Shown here one piece after another: positions 26,001-38,561 of a stretch of 64,000 nucleotides of DNA. The notes beneath the pieces were generated by a model, which ran no database searches, was not told the DNA's origin, and saw only the letters and a program-made list of their open reading frames with translations. The DNA is from Setaria digitata (taxonomy: Eukaryota; Nematoda; Chromadorea; Rhabditida; Setariidae): contig RCAB01000164.1 in NCBI GenBank assembly GCA_003640385.1, forward strand, positions 58,322 through 122,321, read 5' to 3'. Position 1 is the first letter of the stretch. Each line of letters starts with the position of its first letter. The translations under genes and the position numbers were made by a program.

Positions 26001-28743
26001 GCGAAATATTGAATCAATTAGTAGCATTTCATGAATAGGAAATAATTGTTGCAATTAGTTAATGTACTATTCAATTATCAAACGATTCAATTGGATATGC
26101 TAACAAATATCCCTCAGTTAAGCTAAATTACTCTATGGTAGAACTACTAAATGCGATTGCAGTTCGAATAATTATCTGTATAAGTTTTTTTTTTTCTTTC
26201 ATGTTCAAAAATTATTTTTTCTTCCTTTTCTAAAAGTCAGGTCATTTTCATTCATAATCCTCCTTCCCTTCTTCTTTTTCTAAAAAATATTAGTTTAGTT
26301 CAACAATAGTACAAAGAAATAAGTCAAGAATCTTATCCATGTTATTTATAAAAGAAGAAAGAAATCAGTGATTAAACTTTCTTTGTGCAGTATGGTATAG
26401 TAGTGGTCGGTGTTAATGGTCATCGTAATTACATACAAAATGTTGATCGAAACGAGAAGTGAATCTTTTCAAAGTTTTTCGATTTTTTGTTTATTTTCCA
26501 AAATGTAAAATGTAAAACATGTAAAACTATTTAGTCGATGTGATAAATTATTTATGATAATATGAAGAAATATGGTAGTTAGAAAGAAAAAAAAAAGTAA
26601 CAATTGTACTGAAAGATTGAAAATTAAATAAATGGTAGATGGAGAAGGTAATTATTTACTGGCAGATTTCAATTTAATTTATTACCTTTTATTGAGTGAT
26701 TCATTTAAAGGAAAAAAAATAAAAAAAAAAAATCCTTGAAACTTCTGGAATTTCATTGCTAAAAATGAACTTCCGGTCCAGCCATTCTTGAAAACCCCCT
26801 GTGAAAAGCTAACTTTTTCACTTCTATGTAACACTATTTTATTTCACTAATCTACCCAACCTTTAAAAGTTAAATTTGATCTTGTTTATTGCTTTCATCT
26901 TGTTTTTTTTATGCTTAGAAATGTAAATTTAAATAGCGCTTTATCATAATATTTTCTCTTCCCCTCGCTAATTACCACCTTTGTTTTAATGCTTCTCATT
27001 AAGTTAGTTTGTGCGTAAATAGTCAACTGTGCTGGTTATCCATTCAGCATTCCTTCTATTTTAACTCTTTCAACAGTAAATTTTCGTTTAACTTAGAAAA
27101 TGAATTGTTTTATGCCATCATAGATACAATCAAGTTAATGTTTCGAAAAATTTCTAACTTATAATAACACTTCATCTATTTGAGCATTTGTTTTACTTTT
27201 TTAAGTAATTTTTGAATTCTTTTTCATGAACTTTAGCCCATATCACTGTTTGTTTCTCTTTTCCCGCTCTACGATTCAGTGAGGTGTATTTAAAAAAGTC
27301 AATTGAAATTTCAACTTGAAAAAGCAATCTTACTTAACTCTTCACATATATCATTCCTGGAGACAACAAATTACCACGATTACAGTTTCCGCTTCATTCA
27401 ATCCAAATCAATGACTTTTGAATAAATATGCTTCTTTTTATTTATTTTTATAAAAAAAAAAAAAACATGAAGAGGGCTAAATAAATCATTTTGATCAAAT
27501 ATAATTGCGATATTAAAGGATAAACAAAATTATTATCGCTTTTAGCAAATTCCATCACCTCTTAATTTCTTTTTCTCGATGAATGTTGAACGATGAAGAT
27601 TTTTGTTCAGGAACAAAATGTAAATCGTAAGCATTCGATTGTTTGAAATTAATTAAGATGAATTGGTTAACTTTCTCTTTGAGCAAAATTTACCCATACT
27701 TCATGAATGATTATTTCCCATTTTTTTTTTTTTTTTTTTTTTTTTTGGCTTCTTAGGCTTCTTTAAATATGTCTTAAATTAGTCTCGCAGAAAATGAATG
27801 TGGATGACTGATCGTAAGGGAACCACTAATGGACAGGGATTTACTAATTTTTTTTTGTCCGTTTTATCAAAGTGCAGTGCCACCAACGTTTCTATAAATT
27901 TTTTTTTTTTTTTTTTTTTATTTATAAAATTACTTGGCTAGAATTGACGAAAAAAAAAAAATTAGTCTCGATCTATTCATTTACATAGCTTTCCAATGTA
28001 CTGCTTTGTCTGTTTTTCAAATTCATGCTTCTCTTCGAATGCCAAACAATTTTAACTTATATTGCACTTGTTAAATAAACAATATCTTTAATTGAAAATG
28101 TTGAAAATAAGCCTAAATAGTTCAGTTCGATACAATGTCATAACTCCTTCTAGCCTTTTAGTGAATATAATATTAAAATTCAAATGTAGTGTGAGAAAGC
28201 TTTTCGAAAATAAAAGAATAAAAAATGTTTCCTTTTTTACCGAACTTTGTGAAAGGGAAGGAAAATTTCTCAAATATTCATTAATATGAACTGATATATA
28301 TCACTAGCTGCATTCATTCCTATTCTAAAAGTATTTTAATCGAATATATTTTGATAAAATGTACTTTTTAGATGATTTAACTCGTCTGCTAGGATAATTC
28401 AAGGAAGATGCACTTTATATTCTAGAAGTTTTATAAAGAGTCTCAATTTCCCATTTGCAATGTCATAAAAATATTAGTGCTAACGAATAGATTATAGCAT
28501 AAAGTATGCTATTTCGATTATTTTTTTCAGACGGAAATTTATACCACAACAATTTGTCGACTTAAGAATACTACTACATTAAATTGGTGATGAATAAGTT
28601 GATGAATCCAAGAGTTACTCGTCTTTGGTTCTAACAGCAATAAATTCTTGATCGTCTTGAACTTCCAAATTCTTTAATTTTGATAGGAATAATTTCTCCA
28701 ACCTCTTCAACTTCTCGACTTTTCAGCTCTAGTAGAAATGACT

Positions 28744-29083
28744 TCAAAAATTTGTCGAAGTTCTAGGATCCATATCATTCTTTCCCGAAACCGCTGGATC
28801 ACTTAAGTATTTCCAATATTTTATATTGATTTCAAATTCTAAAAAGATGTTCCCTTTCCGACCATTTAAAAGTGCTTTGTGATTAGGAAAGTTTGTAAAT
28901 TCTTTGATTGCAGTTGATGTGTTCACCTTCTGATAAAAATGCATATGAACAGCAGCGCTTTACTGTAACCCATTCGAGTGCCTTTAGTTCAAGTATGCTT
29001 AATTTCTTTTCTGTTAAACTAAAAAATATCCCATTTTCATTATGTTTAATGATGTACCGGTAATAAAGAACAGCCTTATCCAA
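28744..29083 (-). pseudogene. Possible decayed coding remnant, origin unknown
   Basis: On the minus strand, one frame from 29083 gives a 66-codon protein-like stretch (LSILELKALEWVTVKRCC), and an overlapping frame from 28944 continues with protein-like sequence (NHKALLNGRKGNIFLEFE, KYWKYLSDPAVSGKN) to 28744. Composition is less AT-biased and more varied than in neighbouring noise. The frame change and lack of splice signals suggest a broken gene or insertion remnant. No family is recognised, and chance is not excluded. Confidence 0.2.
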
Positions 29084-31809
29084 ATTTAATGAACAAAATC
29101 GCTTTTAAGTTGCTAAAAGATTACTGATTAGAAAACATTCAGCGACATTTCCTTCATTTTCGTCACTGATAAATGATAACTGATAAGACTGGTAAATGAT
29201 TTGAATGCTATGATCTTCATTTGAGAGCTCTCACAATAACAAACGACGTTATTCTTTCAATATTATAATAAATTATGGCATATTAATCGAAGGCATGTGA
29301 GATGGATAATACGAGTTGACGCTTATGGATGTGTAATGATTAAATAATTCAGTCTAGGAATTATTGTATTAATGAAAAAAAAAAAAATTAAATATTTCAA
29401 ATTAGTCTTGACCATCTAATTCTTAAAATTTTCATTATTTAAAAAGTAGCAATAAGCCGAGAACTGATCAGAAGCTTAATGATAATTTCTAATTCTACAA
29501 GTATGTTAACAGGAAAAGTTGAAAGTAGGGATGAAAGCAAATTTTTCATTAATTGCAATTAGTTTTGCAAAATTTCCTTACAGATAACGCCACAAATGAT
29601 TTTACGAAACAATTTGCAACTTATTGGAATCCATCCTCTGAAATTCGTTACGAAAATTGGCTGCAAACTCAAAGGAAGCAGTTTCATACTCAGAAAGAAT
29701 ATGATCATTGTTAGATTTATGATTACGTCATTTTATTCCTAAATATTTTTGATTTCTGAATTTTGAATTTTTAATATTCGTAAATTTCAACATTTAAAAG
29801 TAAGCATGAAATATTTTCATTCTGCTTCGCTTACTTCTTTTGCTTTCTTATTCACCACAAAAGTATTGAATGACTATTTGTTTTGAAAGAATTAAAATTT
29901 TGACAAATATCTATGAAGAACGGATTAAGCAATGGACTTCAAGTATTAAATTCTGTATGAATCGGTGATTTTAAATAGACTAAAAGTAGAATTTTATGTT
30001 TCATAAATAATAGAACAATTTTTAGCTACTTATCAACTGAAATCAGCATTCTCATGCACCAATCAATTCATCAGTTCATTCTCGAGATCGCAAACAGCTC
30101 TTGATGATGCTACTCAATGTGCTTCGAAATAAATGAAAAGACAATCTTCCATTATAAATTAAATTTAATATATATATCTTTAAAAAGAAAAGAAATTTGC
30201 TCACATTGTATTTTTACGTTGCTACGACAACGAAACCTAAAAGATGTGGCTGTCGCAAATGACTGTTAATTTTTGGATTGAATTTTGTAGCTTTCGTAAT
30301 GCATCAAAGGAATTTCCACAAGCTTCATATCCTAGCAATTATTTTAATTAACTATAGCATTTATGACTCATGCATATACTGTTCTTTAACATGATGCATT
30401 TTCATTTTATTTCGTTAACAATTCGAATCAAAAACAAAGAAAAAAACCAATATAATAAATAAATTACTTTAGTTTTGATGTGAAATCAGATTTTTTATTC
30501 TCTGTTATTTACCAACTGGTGCTTTAAAATTATAGGCATTTAATTACTTTTCCAAAATTATTAAAAAATCATTGGTTGAAGTTATAAGTGAATATGGAAG
30601 ATTTTATGTCAAACAAATATTCGATTTCAATAAAGTTTTTGCTTACCTAATTGCTTGGTGATTACAATGCATGTGTGAGTTATCGAAACTTTCACATAAG
30701 TTTAAATAATACAAATAACTGTAAACCATTATTGTTTATTTATAATTTAACTCGTACACACTTTCTATTTTAGCCCTCTCTGTTTTTCTTAACTATATCA
30801 AAAGAAAATTACATATAAAATTTTTATCAAATCATAATTTTTTTTTTTCTTTTTTAAGTCAATGCTCTTCTAAAAATTTTAACTTTTGACTTCATCCACC
30901 TTGTCTAGAATTTTTTGAATTGTGAAAATTTGAATCATCATAACAATGTAAAAGACAGGATATTATCTTTGGTTGAAAATGCATGGAAAAAAAGTTGATA
31001 AATAAATAAACAATAAAAAAAAAAATTTAAGATGCAAATATGGCGTGTCATAAAATAGTATGAGAATGAATACATTTTGTAATGTGGCATCACATAGTTA
31101 AATGATAAGCAAAATGTGCAGGAAAAGCTGATAACTGATAATGGTTCGCTTTCCTCTCATAAGTATTATTTGTACAGTTAACGGGATTGGAAATTATGAG
31201 AAAAAATAAATTTCTTTTCATTCATTCCATTCTTCTTTCCTCAAGTATGCTTGTGAATGTAATGACGAATATGTTTATTACACTGTTCCGTTTCGTTTCA
31301 AAAATGAATTGCGCTATTAAATTGATTATTTAGTTTCGAAGTTGTGTTAGAAAGGAAGCTGGATTAGAAATTTTAATAAAGTTAAACAGTCATAATGTAT
31401 GCTTGCTTCTTTTGAAATTCTTAACAATATTCTTGATATAATAAAGTACTTAGTGATGTAAAATTTTAAAATTCATACCTTTGTAGTCTTTTTTTTTTTT
31501 TTTTCATCTATCTTAATAGGGGGTAAAAAATGAAAGAGAAATGATAGATGTGTTTCCAAAATTTAAATATTACTGGTGAAATTTTCGTAATTGGAATTTT
31601 TCAGGAAATTAGAAAATGCTCCACAGATCAAATTTGAAAATTCCAAGTACTGAATCAATTGCTTCGAAAGAAAATTTTCATAAATCGACAAAGTCATATG
31701 TTAGGTTATAATTAAATATAATCTGTATTTTAACTCTAAATTAGTACATACTGAGTTTCCTTCGTAAATCATGACAATTATAATAAATTAGCATTTTAAT
31801 TGGGATGAA

Positions 31810-31948
31810 ATGAAATGTTGCAGTTCTCAAAGTAGTTCGTCGTTGTTATTAGCTAAGTGCGCGCGATGTAATTCTCCATTTGTTGATTACGAAATATTTG
31901 TTAATATTGAAAATAAAACTTTCCATCATGATTGCTTCAGGTTTTTTC

Positions 31949-31979
<31 letters not shown>

Positions 31980-34608
31980 ATAATTTCATTGCTTTTTTTT
32001 TTTTAAAATGCGAATGAAATTTATGTATGAAAAATATTTTTAATTGTCCGAGGAAGAAAATGATTAATTAGAAAGAAATTTGCTTTTTTTTCATTTTTGT
32101 TGACAAAATAGTTTAAATATAAGAAGGACGCAGTGCTACTAAAAGTAGTTCCTAAAATAATAATCTAAAAAAAAAAAAAATTTGCTCAGTAATAATGTGT
32201 AGGCTGAAAGATTTAAAAATATGGTATTTAAATTACACAAACAAATTCAGAAATATTTGTTTTCAGGTGTGCGCAATGTTTTTGCCCGTTGCATAACAAA
32301 GTGCATTACGTAATTGACGGACGTAATTATTGCGAGTATGATTTCAAGGTTCTTTACGCACCATCATGCGTGAAATGCGGTAGTTATTCATTAATTACCT
32401 AAGGAATGAAACCTTTTAGATTTGTGGCAGTTTAAATCAAAAATTTTCCAATTTAGTACAGTCGATGATAATTCCCGATGGCTGCTTATTTTAATCATTG
32501 CATGCAGGCATCATTTGATGCTAATCTTTTTTAAAAAAGAATTTTGCTGAAGTAGAGAAAGAAGTTTTTGCAGCTTTCTTTGAAAAACTGTGTTGCTTTT
32601 ATTCGATTTCAAGTAATTTTCCACGATCCCACCTCTTCTTATCGGTTTCTGTATCATTTTCTTGAATATCTTATAAACTCTCTAGAGACTGAAGGCTAAA
32701 CTTATGCATTGTTAAATGAATTTATGTTCAAATATTAGGGATGGTTGACTGTAATAATTTTTATTAAAATAAATCGTCTATAATCTATCAAAGTAACAAA
32801 GAATTTAATGCGGACAAGTAGAAAATAGTTTTATAACTAATTCTTATTTAAAAAATATTAATTCTAATTTATAACTAATTCCAATCAGTTAAGGCCAGTT
32901 TGTGACTGGACGAGTTATCAATGCGGTAAACACAAACTGGCATCCAGAATGTCTCAGGTGTAGTCAGTGCGGAACGATGCTGGATAGTGAAGGTGTTTGG
33001 TGCAAGAATGATCAGTAAGTTTCACTTATTCTCATGAAATTGCATTCATCTTCCAACACAATAATACATATGCGTACGTTTGTTTCAAATGAAATGCAAA
33101 GAAAAACTTTCTTTCCTAATTAATGGAAACTTCTGAAATATTATTCGATTTTAGAATTCTATGTCAGAGTTGCAACACGCTTACAAATAGCAAAAATGAG
33201 AAGCGATGTTACAAATGTAAGTTTAAATTGGATCATTCGTCACTTTATTTATTTCATACATTTTTACTATTTAATTTTCAGGCTTAATAAAAGTTTTGAA
33301 TTTTTAAGTATTTCATAAATATGTATATAGGGAACATCTTCAAATTTTTCAATTAATATTTAGGTAACACAAGTATTGAACGTGGTGCAGAGGTATATTA
33401 TCGAGATAATATTTATCATTCTTATCACTTCAATTGCGCAAATTGTCGGTAGCTGTTAAATTCTTTTTGCAATTTGCTTTGTTTGTTACATTTCTCGAAT
33501 ATCAACATATCACAGCTGTACCACTGAAATGATTAAAAACTTGTGGTATTAATTAATTTTAGGATAGAATTAGATGTAAATGCTCGTTGTTTACAAAACA
33601 AACTATACTGTCAACAGTGTTACGATAGTCAATGCTCTATATGTGCCGCATGTCGCCATCCGATTGATAATGAAAGAAGCATTTTTGCTGTCGGGAAGTA
33701 CTGGCATGTTGATGTTCGTGAGAAATTATGCCGAAAATTTAATGCAAAGCATCAAATGAAGCAATTTTTTTCTTTTTCAACTTCGAAACTTTCCTATTTG
33801 ATAATTTCGAAAGTTCTTTTTTTCCAAAAATAATCACTTTCACTGCAACATATTTTAGCACTTTTTGTGTGCAAAATGTGAGAAGCCTTTCTACGGTAGC
33901 AAATATATTGAGAAAGGAAATCGAGCTTATTGCAACAACTGTTACGCGAAGGTTTCAATCATCTAATTAGAAATCATTCCTGTTTACTTCTTTTTCAAGG
34001 ACCCTTGAGAAATCTCTCCAATGTTTCCTTTCTCCATTTTATGCTGGCCGTTTTCATCGTATCAATCATATTTGGTAATAACAAATAATTTTAGGGGGGG
34101 GAAAAAAAAAAGAAAAAACCCTTCCTGCTTTCTTTCTAACTAAATTCGAAACTAAAAATTTCAGCTGTTAATTGATAATGTTTGCCACTATTTGCTTTCA
34201 TTTCATCTATCTTACCTTAATTTTAAGTGTTTTGCGGATATCTGTTTCAAATGCAATGCTGCCTTATTGGGAAACAGTCTAAAAGTATTCGGGAAATGTT
34301 GGTGCCCAAGATGTTATGCATGCTCAACTTGTGATAGAGTACTAAATCCGAAGTGCGTATCTTCTTCCCATTCCACCAACTTGACACAATCATTAATTTC
34401 TAGATTAAAAAAGGAAAGAAATACTTTGAAAATAGGAAACAAATTATTTTAAAAAAAAAAGCGAATTATTATGGTATGGTGTTTGATTGCCAGTGATTTG
34501 TTTTTAATATTCTACAGGTCAAAGGTGATTGAATGGGACATGCGACCAATTTGCAAGAAATGTTTCGATCGTCTTCCAGAAGGGATGAAACAAAGAATGA
34601 TCCTTTGA
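31810..34608 (+). CDS. unc-97: PINCH/LIMS family protein with five LIM domains
   Basis: Nine exons: 31810-31940, 32267-32379, 32894-33014, 33155-33216, 33364-33448, 33563-33713, 33859-33951, 34228-34352, 34518-34608; 323 residues, matching PINCH length. All joins keep frame. PINCH is the LIM-only adaptor that binds integrin-linked kinase at integrin adhesions (muscle dense bodies in nematodes). Five zinc-binding LIM domains follow in order: CARCNSPF...CAQCFCPL...YCEYDF; CVKCGQFVTGRVINAVNTNW...CSQC; CYKCNTSIERGAEV...FNCANC; CSICAACRHPID...FLCAKCEKPF; CFKCNAALLGN...YACSTCDRVL. It ends with IEWDMRPICKKCFDRLPEG and a short tail, the standard PINCH end. The start at 31810 gives a 16-residue leader before the first LIM cysteine. 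Exon 3 uses an AAG acceptor lacking a strong pyrimidine tract, and the donor of exon 6 (GAT/GTTCGT) is weak. Nematodes also have a second PINCH (pin-2), so the unc-97 symbol is tentative. AATAAA lies at 34651-34656. Confidence 0.93.
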
Positions 34609-37600
34609 AAAATTCTTTTTGTTCCATTTTATCTTTTTTTTTTTTTTGAAAATAAAAATAACAGCAGTGATGGCAGAGGAAACTTTATTATCCAGAAATG
34701 AAATTTATTTAAGCAATAGTTCAGAAATAAGCTAGAGACTCAGGAAGACAAAATACATGAAGCGAGAAACCTGATTTTAAGGCATGAATTATTCGAAAAT
34801 ATCAAATCAAAAGCGTATTTTTTTCTCCAAATTCTGGCAACTAAATAATTAAGGGTAAATGAAATTTCTACGAGCACAATAATGATACAAAATTTAAATA
34901 AAACTAATATTACAGCAAAAATATTTATTCCTCATCATGCGAAGTTTGATTACATGCAACAGTGCAAGCAATTTCAATATCCCACTTATTTTACTTACAA
35001 TTTAAAAACCCTCATATCTAAATTCAACCAAAACATCCAATTTAATAAATTAAAAAAAAAAAGACTTAACGCTGAAGATATTTATTAAATCTATTGTACA
35101 CATTACGCTTGACAGAGCAGAATAAAATTATTGCTATTTATTTGCCATATTTCATGACTATTTGTTAAGGAAATACTATCTTTCTTTCTCATTATTTTCA
35201 TGATAATTTTGCAAATCTATCTTTACCACCTCATAATCTTAAGTATAACTAATATGATTACTTACTTGTATAAAGCTATAATTTTTATAATCTATCATAG
35301 TACGATGTAATTGATCTTTACGGAATAGCGCCAAAGATTGAAGGCTTTTTTAGATTATCTTATTTTGAAAGTATATGATGTATAAAAGTATATTCATTAT
35401 ATATTCATCTTCACTAATTAAAAATTCCTTTCTTAAGATGAATATTCTTTAGATACCCTATGATCGAAGTGAAAGATGAGAATTCAAATCAGATGTAATT
35501 TTTGTTAAGTATTTCTTTGGTCCGTTACCAATCTTAAAATCGGTAAAGTGTCAAACAATACAAGTCTTGAGAATTTCTAATCGGCCCCATTAAATTAAGA
35601 TTTTTTGTAGTTCTAGAGTAGTGTGTGGCATGGAAGATTTGATACAGGGATAGCTGATGTTTTGATTTCGAATGAATTGCAAGAATTTTTCAGTGTATAA
35701 GAAATCTACCTACTAATGGAGGAGTGAAATAAAAGCTGGCACTATTAGTTGCTGGTAATTAATCAGTAATGATAAAGTGAGTTGTGAAAAACGGCGGAAA
35801 AAACATTCTGAAAATATGTGAAAATTGAATATTATGTAAGATTTTTAATGGAAAGCTCACATAATTCTCAAAGTTGCTCTTTTTTTTTCCAAATGATTTC
35901 TTAAAAACCAATCATACAACTCAATAGGTCACCATCTGGAGCATTATTTGCGACCGAAAAAAATTCACTCGTCTTATAGATTCGGAAAGAAATGATGTAA
36001 TGAGAATAATTTTCTTTTTTCTAAATAAAAATTACTTGCTTATTACCCACTTAATTTAGTGTAGTTTTATTTCTGATCTAGAAAAGCAATGGAGGAGCTT
36101 CAGTGCCCAGTTTGAAGTAATATTAGATGGAGACTGTTGAATAACTGTAATACTAAGTCTTTACATCAATGCCATCCAGACTTTGGAAGCAATCAGGAAA
36201 GTTATTGAAGCTCAAACTTCTACATTAATTGGGCGCTCATTTATCGAAAAAAGCTCTGATGAAAAAGTGCACTGAAAAGTGAGTTAAAGATAAAACTTCT
36301 CAGTGATTACTTATCTCACAGATCATCATACCATTTGCTGACTAATATATGATGATAATGATAATGTAATTACTATTCATGAAGACTTTTGACTAAATAT
36401 ATCTTCCGTAGGTTCGGTAGCTAGCTACTTTTTTTTTCATTTTGTGCTAATTAATAGGGCAAAATCAAACAACTCCCTACTATACTTTATAACCATTAAT
36501 TTGAGACAACTTTCTCTTCTTATAAAGTTCATCAGTTGCACAGGTGCAGAATCACTCGAAAAAGAAATAAAAAAATCACTCTATTGTTTAAGCAAAACTT
36601 GACTCAAATCATTTGTTCGAACAAACACCTGTAATATCTCATATGCTTTGGTAAAAAAAAAAAAAATCGTATTAAAAATTATATGAAATTTCTAACAGGA
36701 AATGATTCACGATGATTAGTTATATTAATCCGGTCAGGCAACTAGTAGACTATACCTGAATTTTAAGCATTGATTAAAACAAATCGTCGAGCTTTCGAGT
36801 GATGAAATGTCAGCACATAAGCGGACAGATAAGGGACAAATGAAAATTCACAACAAAAGCAGTGAATTTCTGGAAAGTAAAAAAAGAATATCAAGAAAAG
36901 GTCATTTTTTTTTTTTTTATTTTTTTCAATTAGCTCTTGAAAATACTTTTAATTAGAAATTTCCGAGTCATGATGGAATATAATCTTGTTAGGTTGACCA
37001 ATTTTTGTGAAAAATCGCTTTAATAATCAAGCAAATAAAACTGAAAAATCTCTCCAAAATTCTCGATCCTGCGCTTTTTTTCATTTAAAGAATGTAAGTA
37101 AAATAACTGTTTATTGGTATATTCTTTTTCTAGGAGTTCCTATTCGCTTTGCAACGAAATGAATTGGGAAATTTATACCGTATGCATTTTCGAAATATAG
37201 GAGTACTAATATTTGAACAAAACTTTGAACAAATCTATCAAATGCGAATGTTGCAAAATAATTTAGTCCACACGATTAAACTTATATTAATCTCTTACTT
37301 TCTAAATCTACCTAAGAATAAATTCATTTCTCCTAAAAAGTTCACGAATATACGCACATTCCTTCCCTATTCCAATCAACACGTGCGGCTTCTGCGGGCT
37401 TTTCGCACTAATCATTGGCCACCGCGCCGACATATCCCTAGATCGAAATTCTATGTACTATATCTTCAATAACAAAATTTAGCTTACTTTTATTTTGGGA
37501 GGAGAAAAAAGAAAATTTCTGAACGCGTAAACTTTCAAAAATAATGCCCATAAATTGCAAGAAGCGGCATGCGTTTTTATACAAACTGTTTTAAAAACTC

Positions 37601-38561
37601 TGGACTTCTCTCCAACTTGCAATCTCATTTTAGAATTATAGAAATGTGCAAGAAAAATGATAAGCGCAGAAATTTTATACCAGAATTATCTTAGAGAATA
37701 AGATAGACGAGTATTTTTAAAATTAATACCATAAATGACTTTAATCACAGCAGTACACGAGAAATTTTTAAAAGCAACAACTATATACTTTTTCAAAATA
37801 TTAAAATTCAAACCGCTGAGGCAAAGTATCTCTCTACTACGATCGAATTTAGTCCTCCACTAACAGATAAAGTTTATAATCAGGGGTAAAAAAAAAAGTC
37901 CTTCGCCCATATATGATTTCGAAAATTTTCACACCGATATAATTTTTCAAAAACATTATAAAATGGGCACAATATATGGTTAAAAACACTTTTATGTCGC
38001 AACAAACGGTTGTGCAGTTTCGACATAGCGTTGGTCCAAATAAAGAACCTAAAAGTGGAATCATAATTTTTCAACAGTTTCTTAAAATGATGGTTTTCAG
38101 TGAGTGATGCAGGAATGTAAAATTACATAAACATTACAAAAGTCATTAGTTGAGGAGATCCCTCAATGTGGAGAATTTTGTCAACGAAAGTGCTAAAACC
38201 TCTCCATAATTTCTTCCTAAAAGAACAAAAAAAAGAAAAAAAAAAAAAAAAAACAACTGCAAATGCGAAATAATTCTGTTACACTGATCAAAGTACACAC
38301 AATGTGATCAAGTAAAAAATACAAAAGAATAAAAAAAAAAACCCTTCTTGATGAACATTAGCATGAAATAGTGGTTACATATCGGTACTAAAAACCTCTC
38401 TACCAATAAATAATTTCTTGAAATTAATTTCATTAATTCCAATCAGCTGTAGCACACAGAGTGAACAGTTAACAGTGTAGATAAATTGTGTTGTGCCACA
38501 TGAAAGCAGCTCTTGCTTCAGACATTTCTTTCTCATACCAATAGGAGCAAAATCAACGCAG
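34609..38561. other. Convergent intergenic region between PINCH and ubxn-6
   Basis: The two flanking genes point towards each other, so this 4 kb holds both 3' ends. AATAAA at 34651-34656 fits the PINCH transcript. No convincing exon is seen. A small, relatively GC-rich patch at about 37380-37440 is open in two frames on the plus strand but has no supporting splice sites or known motif. Confidence 0.5.

Larger units (their letters stand above)
19204..31809. other. 12.6 kb AT-rich region without a convincing gene
   Basis: After the RS/RRM gene (poly(A) signal at 19457-19462), no exon series with splice sites and conserved motifs could be found on either strand until the PINCH gene. The region holds many T/A runs of 10-27 bases, a second N-marked duplication at 19843-20031, and a possible decayed coding stretch at 28744-29083. 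It may contain the upstream control region of the PINCH gene. Small RNA genes or divergent single exons could easily have been missed. Confidence 0.5.

Noticed and set aside
37300..37472. Relatively GC-rich patch open in two frames, one reading TCGFCGLFALIIGHRADIS
   Set aside because: Tempting as a membrane-protein exon, but no splice context, start or family supports it.
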